Shown here: positions 21,780 to 34,099 of the stretch, piece by piece
Layout: every line of letters starts with the position of its first letter
Position numbering within the stretch: the first letter of the stretch is position 1
DNA from: Caprimulgus europaeus
Taxonomy: Eukaryota; Chordata; Aves; Caprimulgiformes; Caprimulgidae
DNA: 64,000 nucleotides
Direction: 5' to 3'
NCBI GenBank assembly: GCA_907165065.1
Contig: OU015527.1
Location: 24,565,686 to 24,629,685 of the forward strand
Position numbers and translations under genes: made by a program
The notes under the pieces: generated by a model
What the model was told of the DNA's origin: nothing
Databases searched by the model: none
The model's input: only the letters and a program-made list of their open reading frames with translations

Positions 21780-23210
21780 CATCTCAAGGAAAGCTGTATT
21801 TGGTGTTTTTTTTAAGAACAGACATGATACATAACCTATTTACTTAATAGAAACTAAAAAATTCCTTTAACAGTATTTTAATTTCATTTCTTATCAAATA
21901 AATAATGTGCTTAATCTACATTTTGATTCCTTTATTTATGTTTCCTGTTACCTGATTTCTTGAGTTTTGTTTTTAACATGCGTAGTTATCTGTATCAATT
22001 TAAAGAATATAAAATGTATAGAATCACAGAATCACAATATAGCAATAGTATCACATTTCAGAATCAGGAAAACATCAATTAATGGCTTTGAAAAAGATGC
22101 CAGCAAACTCTATTCCAACATTCTACAAAATCAAAATTATTCCTTGAAAATGTGTCTAATTTCTTGCCTTTAACAACATTTCTGCTCTTACTGTAAGGAA
22201 ATATGACGATGCATTTTAAGACAAAAGTTTTCTAAACTGAGTATTTTTTAAAGTATTAGTAAGAAGGTGGTGAAAATCTGACCTAGTTTCATACATTTCT
22301 CACATACATTTTGTCCTTTACTAAACTTCTTTAAACTGATTTGCAGCTTAGGACATTTCAACTTTTTTAATTTATTAAGATTGGAATTGCAATTCAGATG
22401 TTTAAAAGATGAAAATATCTCTAATTTTTGATGGCAAAGAACCTATATTCAGAGTAGAGTTTCAAAGATCTATAAGAGAATGGGCAAATTTACAGGAAAG
22501 AAAGTTTATACAGAGCATTCCAACTTCTTCCCTATCTCCTTCTAGTGCTACAGCCATGGAGATACTTGCTTAATCAGATCAAAACAAAATGTTTTGTCAC
22601 TACTGGTTTTTTGTGCAGGATTTATTCTCCTTGCCATCAGAGAACTCATACTCCCTAGTAGTCACAAAAGATACTTTGACACAATTGAGAATACTTATTC
22701 TGAATTTAGAGTGTTTTATATTTTTCTCAGCACCGAGTTGGGCCTTGAAAACAGAAAATAAATATTATTTACTCCATTTACTGCCATCTTTCAAGAATAG
22801 ACTTATATAAAAATAAAAAAAAATACCAATAAAAAACCCCAGAGAATTAATTAAAAACTTATTTAACAAATTATCTGATCCCTTATAAAGTTTTAAGTGA
22901 GTTCTGTGGGCAATGATTTTTGACATACCTAATTTATGGATGCCTTATCAACATTTGCAATATTGGCAGAACTGAGATTGAAAGCTCTTTATAAACTGCT
23001 TTTTTTTTTTTTTTTTTTTATCATGATCTGCTCCCTGGATTTAGATCCTTGATTAAGTGCCTTATAAATAAGATTTTCCCTTATTGTAAGACTGTCATTT
23101 CCATATTAAAATTAAAATACATTAGCATAAATTAATGTGAACTTCTGAACATTTTTTTACTTTTGTTATTTCCTTTAAATAAATGAATATCACAACCTTT
23201 CTCTCTTTTT
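21780..23210. other. AT-rich spacer
   Basis: No gene or element recognised. There is a poly(T) run of 19 bases at 23001-23019. Confidence 0.5.
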
Positions 23211-23274
23211 ATTTTTGTTTGTTTGTTTGTTTGTTTGTTTGTTTGTTTTGGTTTGTTTTGGTTTGTTTTGTTTT
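23211..23274. repeat. (TTTG)n microsatellite
   Basis: About nine perfect GTTT tetramers are followed by a TTTTGG-type variation. It borders the LTR-like segment. Confidence 0.85.
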
Positions 23275-23344
23275 CCCATGAATGCTTTTCAAAACTTGAA
23301 TATCTTCACTGCAGAAATATACATATGATTATTCAGGAAACTAC

Positions 23345-24400
23345 TGTCAGTTTCCCTGTGGAGTAATTGCTGGAGGTAACTAAAAATCAGAAAATGGCTG
23401 CATCCACACACTAGGGGAAAGGTATAGTGTCAAGGACGATCCCAGGGAAAGCAGCTGGTATGCCAGGAATTCCTTTAACATCGCCTTCCTCAGACTGTTT
23501 ATCTGTAGAGGAGAAAGAGTGGTGGCTCCTTCTCCAACTCCCATATCAGTCACAGTACTGACTCCACAAGACTTGATGTATGGTCTACTCGTGATTCTGG
23601 ATCGACAGCTGGTGCCCCTTTCAACAAGTACCTTGCCTTGTGGACCTTGACAAAACTATAACTCCATACCACTGACCCCCCTCTCTCCCCCTCATAGAGC
23701 ACATCTCTAAGTTTTGGTAACTTTTACCTTAAAAGAGGAATTGAAGTGCCATTTGCTAATCACCATAAAAGTATGACTAGAGTCACTCAAGCTCCACCTT
23801 GGAGGTAAAATAATAGCATAAAAATAGCCCAAGAAAGGAGGGAATTAGGAAAGACACCATCATGGTCAGAGAAGACGTCATCACTGACAAGTCAGGGACA
23901 ACTCCATCACAGACCTCTCACCGATGGGCTGAACCTCTCTTCCCCCCCACTGGGACACCTTTGGGTAAGACTCAAACTCAGACTTAGCTGAAGATCTTCC
24001 TCAGAAACTTAGAAAATCTCTAGAGAATTATTTTACCAACTTACTTACTACAGCGCTTTGTAGTAACTTGTCACCTTTTAGGAATTATTAACACTTTTAG
24101 TAACTTGTAGCCTTAATGCTTGTGTATAACTCTGCAGACAGTACTTTATCACCAGCAATCCATAAGAATCTGTATTTATCCTGTTGCTCTATTAAAGGTG
24201 CTTTTATTCACTTACAGACTCACTGCACAATTTCTCACTGGGCTGCTCCTGATAAGGCCATGAGAGTCCAGAGATGGCGACTGGCCGATGGGTGCGGGAC
24301 ACTGTTGAGTGAATCCAACACTTGGTGTGCCCAGACTTATGGTGTCTCGGTCGAACTGTGTCCGCCTGTAACCATCCACCCCAACTGACCAGTGCTGAGG
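23345..24400 (+). mobile_element. LTR-like segment of an endogenous retrovirus
   Basis: The stretch has the layout of an LTR: a candidate start TGTCAGTTTCCC near 23345, a TATA-like CATAAAAATAGCC at about 23817, an ATTAAA polyadenylation-type signal at about 24191 followed by a GC-richer U5-like block, then CCAACA|CTTGGTGTGCCC near 24320, where a CA end and a TGG primer-site start could lie. I could not match the candidate primer site to a tRNA, found no second LTR or coding region, and both boundaries are uncertain. The call rests on organisation rather than on a recognised family. Confidence 0.45.
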
Positions 24401-24700
24401 GGCATGCTGGTAAATTCTACAGGTTTAGCTGTGTAAGTCCATAAATCGTGGGTATGGGAGTGCAGTGCACTATTTGGTGCATCCACGGTTGTTGGACCGA
24501 TAGTGCTCGACTGGGCATCACTCAGGATCTAAGCTCAGCCACCCCCAGCTCCTCCAGTGATCTGAGGGTGAGTTGGAATACAACAGAGTTTATTTCCTGC
24601 TAAATTGCTTTACCACCCTTTTCACACAACAATCCCTCACTGAGGAGGTCAGCCCTGGTGTAGGTAAGTCCACACTGGGGAGAATTGCAACAAAAGGGGC
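24401..24700. other. Possible ERV leader or CR1 5' UTR
   Basis: This is GC-richer than the rest of the window and lies between the LTR-like segment and the CR1 ORF1. It may be retroviral leader or the start of the CR1 5' UTR. The border is not visible. Confidence 0.35.
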
Positions 24701-25040
24701 TGGCAAGGCCTCTTTTGGGGCCTTTCCCAAGCCAGGGAAGTGGCCAGCCTGTGCTGGGGATGGGCGGCCTGCTGATGCATGAGGGCAGAGCCAGCACCAC
24801 CAGTGGCCACCTCTACTCACATAAAAGGCTGCCCCTGGAAGTGTGAGTGACCAGAGCAGGCAAACAGATCGTGGTGTATCAGCCAGAGCTTGGTGCAACA
24901 GTTTGCACAGGCAGAGTGTGAAGGCAGGGCATAGTACCTCTCCTGGCTCAATAGGCCTAACTTAACTAGTGGTAATCACCTTCCCAGAAGAGGACTCAGC
25001 TATGGTTTCCACTCAGCTGGGAGCCATTACTAGAAGGAAC

Positions 25041-26085
25041 ATGGTGACCCAGATAGAGCTCCCACACAACCATGCAGCCATCCAGGTCTCCAGCTGTGTG
25101 AAGTGCCTGAGACTGTCACTAGTACCAGAGGGCAGAGAAACAACACCTGTGTGTGGTGTGAACAGGTGAATGATCTGCTCAGCATGGTGGCAGAGCTAAA
25201 AGAGGAGGTGGAGAGTTTAAGGAGTATCAGGGAGTGGGAGATAGATTGGTGGAGTCACACCCTTCCATCCCTGTGAGAAAGGCACCAGGGAGAGGCTCTG
25301 CAAGTAGCAGAGGATCTCCTACCCTCTTGCCATCAGGCAGAAGAAAGAGTCCTAAGAGACAGAGAAGAATGGAAACAGGTTTCTGCTTGAGGTGGCAGGC
25401 AAATCTCCCCTCAGCCTACTTCGCCCTCCCAGCTGCCTTCGCACAACAGGTTTGAGGCTCTGGAACTTGAGGGACAGGAAAACAAGGATGTGGATGAAGG
25501 TCCACCTAGGGGGTTGTCTAAGGAGAGTCGGTCATCCCCACTCCTCAAGACTGCCTCTACCAAGAAGAAATGGAGGGCAAGTGTCATAGATGACTCCCTT
25601 CTGAGAGAAACAGAGACGCAAATACACTGACCAGACCCAACCCATGGGGAAGTCTGCTGCCTCCCTGGGGCCTGGGTCAGGGACATTGCTAGGAGACTCC
25701 CTGGCCTAGTGTGGCCCTCTGATTATTACCCATTCTTGGTTGTACAGGTGAGCAGTGATGAAGTTGCAGAGAAAAGTCCTAAAGCAATTAAAAGAGACTT
25801 CAGGGCACTGGAGCAATTGGTTGAAGGATCAGGAGCACAGCTACTGTTTCCCCCAGTCCCTCGAGTGTCAGGGAAGAACACTGAAAGGAACAGGAAAACA
25901 CACCTGATTGATTAACACATGGCTAAAAGGCTGGTGCCATTGGCACAATTTTTAGGGTTTTTTTTGTCATGGGAAGGTTCACACAGCACCAGACGTGCTG
26001 GAGATGCATGGGGTTTGTCTATCTCAGAAAGGGAAAACGATTCTTGTTCATTAGTTGGTAGGACTCATTGAGAGGTCTTTAAACT
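25041..26085 (+). pseudogene. CR1 ORF1, broken (coiled coil plus esterase-like)
   Basis: The start ATG at 25041 gives MVTQIELPHNHAAIQVSSC. A CxxC-type pair (CVKC) follows. After a frameshift near 25160 a heptad-rich segment NDLLSMVAELKEEVESLRSI suggests a coiled coil. Further on, in the same frame as the 25709-25915 ORF, come SVIDDSLLRETE and WPSDYYPFLVVQVSSDEVAE, the blocks of the GDS (SGNH) esterase domain that CR1 ORF1 proteins carry. The conserved GDS serine block is DDS here: the glycine is replaced, while Asp and Ser remain. Stops at about 25390 and 25629 and at 25913 interrupt it. The ORF1 protein normally binds RNA and helps retrotransposition in the cytoplasmic particle; this copy cannot. 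Confidence 0.8.
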
Positions 26086-26089
26086 AGAT

Positions 26090-26707
26090 TTGAAGGGGGA
26101 AGGGGACAAAACCAGGCTCACTAGAGGTGATCCTAGAGGTGGCATGCCAGAGTTGGGGCTGAAATCAATCTACACCAATGCATGCGTCTGGGGCAACAAA
26201 CAGGAGGAGCTGGAAGCCATTGTGCAGCAGGATAGTTACTACTTGGTTGCCATTAGAGAAACATGGTGGGTTGACACTTATGACTGGATTGCTGCAATGG
26301 ATGGCTATAAGCTCTTCAGAAGGGACAGGCAAAGAAGGAAAGGCAGTGGGGTGGCTCTCTATGTTTGGACGGGGGTTCATTGTACAGAGCTCAATGATTG
26401 TGATGTTGAGTGCTTATGGGTAAGGATAAGGGGAAAGGCTAACAAGGCAGATGTTGTGTTGGGAGTCTGTTATAGACCACCCAAACAGGATGAAGAAGCA
26501 GATGAGGCATTCTACAAGTGTTTAGCAGAAGTCCCACAATCACTAGCCCTTGTTCTCATGGGGAACTTCAGCACACTGAAGGTCTGCTGGGAATACAACA
26601 CAGTGGAGGGAAAACAGTCTAAGAGGTTTCTGGAGTGTGTGGAAGATAACTTCCTGACACAGCTGGTAAGTGAGCTCACCAGGACCCTGCTTGAGAGAGT
26701 CCCTTAG
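26090..26707 (+). pseudogene. CR1 ORF2 endonuclease domain, catalytically damaged
   Basis: The 205-codon frame is the APE-type endonuclease at the start of CR1 ORF2, which nicks target DNA. The block GNKQEELEAIVQQ is followed by AIRETWW, whose Glu is the metal-binding residue and is preserved. MDGYKLFRRDRQ, VALYV and VLGVCYRPP follow. The block usually written GDFN is GNFS here, so the catalytic Asp and Asn are both replaced. After VSELTR the text jumps directly to LLERVP. The intervening 60 or so residues, which hold the catalytic SDH block, are deleted, and a stop follows at 26705. Nicking activity is therefore lost through three separate changes. The start at 26090 is the first in-frame ATG; the true ORF2 start could be slightly downstream, near the LKSIYTNA block. 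Confidence 0.88.
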
Positions 26708-28720
26708 CAGGCAGCTCTGAAGGGCAAAGGAGTTCAGGAAGGCTGGATGTTCTTCAGGAAGGAAGTCTCAAAGGTGCAGGAGCAAGCTGTCTCCATATGC
26801 CATAAGATGACCCAACATCAAAGAAGCATGGCCTGGCTGAACAGGGAGCTTTGGCTGCAACTCAGGGAAAAAAGGAAAGTTTATGGCCTTTGTAAGAATG
26901 GGCAGGCCACATAGGATGACTACAAAGATATTGTGAGGCTATGCTTGGAGAAAATCAGAAAGTCTAAAGCGCAGCTAGAAATTAATTTGGCTTCTGCTGT
27001 AAAAGACAACAAGAAATCTTTCTGTAAATACATTAACAGCAAAAGAAGGGCTGGGGAGAGCCTCTATCCTCTATTAGATGGAGAAGGAAACACGGTGACT
27101 AAGGATGAGAAAAAGGCTGAGGTGCTTAATGCCACCTCTGCCTCATTCTTTAGTAATAATACCAGTTTTATTCTGCTAATCCAGCTCTCTGAGCTAAAAG
27201 ACAGATACTGGAAGCAGAAAGATCCCTCCAAAATCCAGGAAGAGATGATCAGTGACTTGATGCAACACATAGATGTGCACAAGTCTATGGAACCAGGTAA
27301 CCCACCCAAGAGTTCTGAGAGAGCTGACAGAGCTGCTTACCAAACCACTTTCCAGCAATTTTCAGCATTCCTGGATAACTGGGGAGGACCTCGTGGCTTG
27401 GAAGTTATGCAATGTGGTGCCCATCTACAAGAAAGGCTGGAAGGAGGATCCAGGAAACTACAGGCCTGTCAGTTTGACTTCACTGCTGGGGAAGCTGAAG
27501 AAGCAGATCACCTTGAGTGCCATCACAAAATACATGCAAGACAGCCAAATGATCAGGCACAGTCAGCATGGGTTTATGAATTTGGTCCTGCTTAAGGTCC
27601 TGATTAACTAACCTGATCTCCTTCTACAACATGGTCATCCACTTAGTGAATGAAGGAAAGGCTGTGAATGTTGTCTATCTGGACTTTACCAAAGCCTTTG
27701 ACACCATTTCCCACTTCATTCTCCTAGAAAAACTCGTTGCTAACAGCTTGCTTGGTCTATACTTTGCTAGGTAAAAATCTGGCTGGATGGCCATGCTCAA
27801 AGAGTGGTGATGAATGGAGTTAAATCTATTAGCAGCCGGTCACAAGTGATGTTCCCCAAGACTCAGTTCTGGGGCCAGTCCTGTTTAACATCTTTATCGA
27901 TGATCTGGATGAGGGGATTGAGTGCACCCTCAATAAGTTTGCAGATGACACCAAGATGGGTGAGTGTTGATCTGCCTGGGGGTAGGGAGGCTCTGCAGAG
28001 AAATCTGGACAGACTAGATAGATGGGCCAAGACCAATTGCATGATTTTCAATAAGACCAAAAGCCCAGTTCTGCACTTTGGTCACAACAACCCCCAGCAG
28101 CACTACGGGCTTGGGGAGGAGTGGTTGGACAGCTGCTCCACAGAGAGGGACCTGGAGATGTTGATTGTTAGCTGGCTGAACATGAGTCAGCGGTGTGCCC
28201 AGGTGGCCAAGAAGGCCAACAGCATCCTGGCTTGTATCAGGAATAGTGTGAACAGTAGGACCAGGGCAGTTATCTTACCTCTAAACTGGGCACTGGTAAG
28301 ACCACACCTTGAGTATCGTGTTCAGTTTTGGACCCCTCACTACAAGGACATGGATGTGCTGGAGCATGTCCAGAGAAGGGCAACAAGGCTGGTGAAGGGT
28401 CTAGAGCACATACCTGTGAGGAGTGGCTGAGAGAACTGGGTTTGTTTAGCCTGGAGAAAGTAAGCTCAGGGAGACCTTATTGCTCTCTATAACTACATGA
28501 AAGGAGGGTGTAGAGAGGTGGGGGTCATTCTCTCAAGTAACAAGTGATAAAACAAGAGGAAATGGCTTCAAGATGTGCCAATTGAAGTTCAGGTCAGATA
28601 TTAGGAAGAATTTATTTCCTGAAAGGTTTATCAGGCATTGGAACAGGTTGCCCAGGGCAGTGGTGGAGTCCCCATTCCTGAAGGTATTTAAGAGTCGTGT
28701 ATGCATAGTGCTTTGGGACA
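26708..28720 (+). pseudogene. CR1 ORF2 reverse transcriptase and carboxy end
   Basis: The linker and reverse transcriptase continue in several frames: 26933-27595 (LEINLASAVKDNKKSFCKYINSKRRAGE, in parts, and TVTKDEKKAEVLNA), then from about 27273 in the next frame (THPRVLREL, YKKGWKEDPGNYRPVSLTS, SQHGFM), then VVYLDFTKAFDTIS near 27670-27715. The catalytic block near 27930-27955 still reads FADDTK, so it is intact although it lies outside the next long frame (27804-28430). That frame carries the downstream [38 protein letters not shown] and HLEYRVQFW. At least four frameshifts and stops break the gene. The carboxy end ([13 protein letters not shown] region) precedes the 3' UTR. Confidence 0.87.
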
Positions 28721-28806
28721 TGGTTTAGTTGGGGACTTGTCAGTGTTAGTTAATGATTGGACTCTTAAAGGTCTTTTCCAATCTAGGCAATTCTGTGATT
28801 CTGTGT

Positions 28807-31800
28807 TTTCAGAAGTAAGAACTATAAACAACAGCCAGATGACTTTTGCATTAATATATATTCTAGTTTTGATGAAAACTTTACTGATGGAATTTTCAGA
28901 TGCAGAAGACAGTGAGGTTCTGAACTAGTCAGATAGCAAAACTATTTGTTGTGAGAGTGGGGGAATGCTCATGTGTCTGACTTGGTGAAGCACCTTGAAA
29001 CTTGTTCTTTCAAATCACGGCAGGAACTAGAGCAATTTGGATATTCTCTTAAGACTTTTTATGTCTTTCTATCTCCACCAAAATTAAAACCAATCTGAAA
29101 CCTCTCTCTGGTACAGTTGGCTTAGCGTAGCTCCTCTGTCTTTTATACTTAGAGGTGCTTCGTTGTCTACATTTGATCATTTTTTCTTCAGCACTTGCAA
29201 GCCTTACTGTTGGGTCTTGTATCCTTATCTGATGTGCTTTCTTTTAGAAAATTTATTTTGGAAATTTTCTTGTCTCTATGTTTCCCTAGGGGATTCAGTC
29301 GCAAGAGTATTATATTCTTGCCTGGAACCCATAAAAAACAACAGTAACATTTGCTGGTCAAAGAATGGTTTTGTTAGGTTATTTTTTTTCTAGAACTGAT
29401 TTATTGCATCTAACTTCATGTAACTTAACTCAAACGTTCCAATAATATGCATGCAAACAATATGTAAATATGCATATAAATAATACTTCCTTTTTTCATA
29501 ATCCAGCAATATATGTTCTTTATAATTCTTTTTTCTTTGTTTGTGTTTAAAATACTTGTTCCTCTCCTTCACCTAATTATTTTTTAAAAAATCTTTCACT
29601 GAGTAACTGAAGTGACCACTATTATCAACTTGTTTTTACAGCAGTTTTAGTCATCCTAAAATGACAGTCAAGCAAAAAAATTACTAGATATTTGTGGTAT
29701 ATAAAAAGGCATGTGGGGGTTACAGAGTCAAACTGGAGGAATGCAAGTGAGCTGCTTTATAGAAAGTTCTATTATAGACTCAATAGATTATTCCTATGTT
29801 TAAGACTAAAATGTATTTCATAACTATTTAATAATGCTGCATTATGTACTGTGGTTATCTTCCCTCTAAGACAAACAGCTTTTCAATCACTTTGTGCACT
29901 GCAAGCTTTCCATCCCCCATCCCATGCAAATTACAAGGAAAGGAAAGCAACCTCCTCTTTCTCATAAGTGCTGCCTTTATTTAAAGAATCATTCCAAGTG
30001 GAATAATGCCAGCATTTCTACCCTGAGGACTTCTTCAGTATATTCACAGATGTCTGGCAGAGACTACAAATTTATGCAGTGGCCTGCTTACAAGTTTGAG
30101 ACCATACTCACCACAACAGCCAGGCACTGCATGGACAACTTACATCACTACTAGGGTCCCTTATTAATGTTACATGTAAATTAGTCCCTCTGAATGCTGG
30201 AAACGCCAGCATCATATGTGAGAGTTGTGTTAAACTGTATGAGAAAAAAACAGTGAGAAATGGACACCCACTAATCCTTCAGTGGGAAATCTTACATTCA
30301 GCTTCACTATACAGGATAAGATTTACATATACTGTCGGCAACCATCTCAAGCTGAAATGTAAACACCTATTAATGTGTGCCTCCAGCCAGCTCTTAACTG
30401 CACAAGAAGAACACTAGACAAAAATCAGAGTAGTTCCTGACCCAGGGCTCTCCTCCACAGAAAAGGAGAAAATTCCCAGGTGCTTCAATGAATCAGTAGA
30501 CACCTTCTATCCTGACATTAATGGGAGTATAAACTAGAGGCTTGTACCAGTTGTATGTGTTTTGGTTGTCTCACCTTGTAGGTGAGTCTTCACATTGAAA
30601 CTGACTTCTTCAAGGCAGGTATTAACTCCTGTTAATTACCAGTGGGAAGCCAAATCTCTCTTTTCCTCCAATCCAGAAGCTACTTTCCTGGCCTGCTTCC
30701 TTCTTGCTTATCCCTGCCAGTAGAGAAGACTCCACTGAGAGGATGTCTAGACATGAACAAATGACCACAAAATGGTGTCTCTCTAGTGAAAAATCTCTGC
30801 CTGGAGGTAGCCAGCTGGTCAGTAATTACAAGGACCTCTCTCTGAGTTCTACTGCTCCTGTTGTTTTCTATAAATCTAGCTTACTGTTTCTTTTAGTACT
30901 CCTGCCTGAGGTCAAGAACTACATCAGCCTGTGAAAGTTAATGTCTCCTTTTCATGGACCAATCTGAACAATTACTAAAAACTTTATTCCTGAAGTTGGA
31001 GAACTGCTCCTGACAATGTTTCAAGTGCACTAAAACATAGATTAGGAAGTGGGGTGGGGGAGTTACATGAGCTGACACTTAACATTCTTGAGATAATTAA
31101 AGCCCACATTCTACTGTCAGAAAATTGCATTATGCTCCCATTTCACTCTAAGTAGATCCCACTGGATAAATGAGAATTACACTATTAGCTTAGGATCAGG
31201 TCCATTGACTTCAGAAAATCTAAGTCCCTGGCATATGAAGCGAGAAGAAGATAAAATTGGAGAACACCAGAAAAAGCAAACTAAATTTAAACTAATATCT
31301 CCATAATTTTTTAAATATGTAAATGTTAGTTGCACAAACATTTAAACTATACTTATTCTGTATATTAAGTCCTGGAGGTACACAGATGATTTGCATTTGA
31401 GCCTTTGAGAAGGGAGAGTGCTGATTTGCAATAAAGGAACATATGTTCTGAAATAACTGTGAGTCATATGGAATATATACATAAACTGTAATGCATAAAA
31501 ACAGTTTAAAATATCCCCATTTTAGTGTGTGACATTTTAAGTATGATAATGGAATCAATATGCATTCTAAAATTATATATTCAAACCTACTTACTTTTTC
31601 TTTTACAACTTACACTGAGTAAAATTTATTTAAGCTCACAAACCAGCCAAGTAAACCCCACATCAGATCCTATCTTTTTTAATGACACACCTATGTAATT
31701 AACAATTGTCAAGTTCCTGTATGTTGCCTATTCCACTGACCAGACTGGGTAATTTCTTTGGCTTTCTTCACTATCTTGTCAAGTGCAGAAAATTAAAACT

Positions 31801-33850
31801 TCAGGCTCTTGTACTTCACATTTTTTAACATTGTTATTATGGTCTTGTAGCACTTACAATATAATAGAATCTAACATTATGCTCGTGTAACACTAATACC
31901 TTGTCATCTCAGTTCTTCTAACACCAACTTCTAACCCTGTTTCCCAGTTTGTACCACAAATCTTTCCCTGTTTTCCTGTGTGCAATTTACCCACAGAATT
32001 CCTTCTGCTAGCTGATCTGCAAAGCTACTATTTTTCGTTCCTTGAACTCATTACTCCAGAGCACCCAAAGGAAATTTTCCAGGTGGCAATAACTAGGCTG
32101 AATAAGAGCTATAATTCAATAATTAACCAAATCAGACCATCAATCTGTGCACACTAATGGTTTACTCACTTAGTTTATCCTTACCCTCCTCCTTGTCTTT
32201 TTCTGCATTGCCATGCAATGCCTCAAGTTATTTTGAAGCAGAGTTCTATGAAGGAAACATGAAGGAAAGGAAAAGCAAGGAGTTAAATCTGCCTTGTCAG
32301 CTGCAGTGTAGTAAAGGGAAAAATCTGGAAGGAGTTATAATTTTTTGCAAATGTCCTCTCCTCATGAGTGATTAAAATATCTATTTACATCAATAAAGCC
32401 AGACACTACATTTTAATCAAATGTTAATGAGAGCCAATGTTTGACGTACATGCAATCCTTTGCATACTGGTACAAAAGCTGATTTCAGTAAAAACAAAAA
32501 TAATTTGTATTTCCATGGCATTCTCATATTTCTGGTATTTTTTTTTCCTAGTTTCTTTACTTTCTTGGATTAATTTATCAATGCAACGGGAGAAAAAACC
32601 TGATTTACACTATTCTGCTAACTACTTTCTTGTATTCCAGTGGGTTTTATTATTTCAATTACAATGTTGACAATAGGCAACACATACAAGCATGCACATA
32701 CGTTGTTTTCTTAATATATAATTAGATAAATGAGAAAAAATGCATATGCTCTGAGGCTGTCCTTTGGTCTTCAGGTATATCACTCAAATTGCAGTAATGA
32801 AATATAGTTTGAATGCTTAATCAAGCATTATTTTAAGATAATCCTTCTTAAATAGATAAGAACCTTAAGGTACATTTAAATTCCATATAAATATTTCATG
32901 AACTCACTGACATCAGGTTATGGTGATAATAAACATAATCTGATATTTATATGCACTCTCAACTTCCAGTAGAGACAGTGAATTCAGATTTTCTCAGTGA
33001 AAATGAGGTTGAGTTTTTTCCACTTTTTGTTACATCTGTTCATATACCTCCTGAGCTGTTCTAGTATGAGGCTGGTCATCTCACTGTATTGGAGTAATAT
33101 CTTGTAATGTAAGCAAAGCAAAATACCTCATGCTATAATGAGATTGAATTAACAATATTTGGCATTTTGGAGATTCTCATGCGCACCATAGCAAGTCAAA
33201 CAATAAAAGATTAGCAAGAGGTATGAAAGTCTGTACAGTTTTAACAGCTTTTGTTCCTGTGTATCTGGGTGTACGCACACCACCATTTTCTATCAAGCTT
33301 CATTACAACTATATATTACTCACAGACAGGACGATTTCTTTCATTTCTGAATCAAGGTCAGGAAACATATTGCTTAGCATATGTGTGGTGCCTAGGAGCT
33401 CATCTAACTAAACAGTTTAAGCAAAAGCTTTTTAATATTAATTAAAAACATTATTAACAGACATTTTAAGCATCAGAAGCAGAGCTTTCAATAGGTATTT
33501 TGAAAATATTATTTCTGTACACTGGCTATTTAAATCTCTCCAACAAAAGAGTAAAAAAATCCTTATTCCATAAAAGTTTCCTTTACAGTACAAGATAGGG
33601 ATCTAAAATAGTACTACATGAGAATTTTTACCTCTCAATGCATATATTTTTAAAGTAGATCTTAAATAAATCATGTTTCATACCCCCAAATAATGCATTG
33701 AACTTAATGCGGGTTTTTTTAAATAGGTCAAGGAAAATTCGTTAAGCAAGTAGAATAGGACTGAAAATGTTTAAACTGGAGAAGAATCAAGAAAAGAAAT
33801 ACTATTATAAAAAATAATGCATTTATTCTTTAACCCAAAAATACATTTCA
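28807..33850. other. Non-coding spacer
   Basis: I found no CR1, LTR or gene in these 5 kb. Frames are under 90 codons and without motifs. The part around 29890-30150 is GC-richer than its surroundings with no element recognised. Highly diverged repeats may be present. Confidence 0.5.
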
Positions 33851-34099
33851 AGAGGAGAGGAGAGGAGAGGAGAGGAGAGGAGAGGAGAGGAGAGGAGAGG
33901 AGAGGAGAGGAGAGGAGAGGAGAGGAGAGGAGAGGAGAGGAGAGGAGAGGAGAGGAGAGGAGAGGAGAGGAGAGGAGAGGAGAGGAGAGGAGAGGAGAGG
34001 AGAGGAGAGGAGAGGAGAGGAGAGGAGAGGAGAGGAGAGGAGAGGAGAGGAGAGGAGAGGAGAGGAGAGGAGAGGAGAGGAGAGGAGAGGAGAGGAGAG
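33851..34099. repeat. (AGAGG)n pentamer array, 249 bp
   Basis: About 49.8 uninterrupted AGAGG units run without a single substitution. All frames are open, giving an RRGEE peptide on the plus strand, which is an artefact. The array abuts the 3' end of a minus-strand CR1 exactly (34100), so its units continue the CR1 tail (on the CR1 strand CTCTC). Purity implies recent expansion; a pure purine/pyrimidine mirror-type tract of this size can adopt triplex DNA and may vary in length between individuals. Confidence 0.97.

Larger units (their letters stand above)
24700..28806 (+). mobile_element. Near-full-length CR1 LINE
   Basis: This is the only copy in the window with a 5' UTR-like part, ORF1 and ORF2. 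About 300 bp of GC-rich leader precedes ORF1 (25041-25915 and beyond). ORF2 runs from about 26090 to 28720, then a 3' UTR with the tail TTCTGTGATTCTGTG ending near 28806. At roughly 4.1 kb it approaches the usual 4.5 kb of a complete CR1. The missing length is partly an internal ORF2 deletion near 26680. Both ORFs are broken, so it is a fossil. A full 5' end is rare because most CR1 insertions are 5'-truncated. Confidence 0.9.

Noticed and set aside
22018..22050. Possible CR1 tail (AGAATCACAGAATCACA)
   Set aside because: Only about 17 bases resemble a minus-strand CR1 tail and no CR1 3' UTR follows.
33851..34099. CRISPR-like regular repeat
   Set aside because: Units are 5 bp without spacers, in a vertebrate context; a microsatellite explains it.
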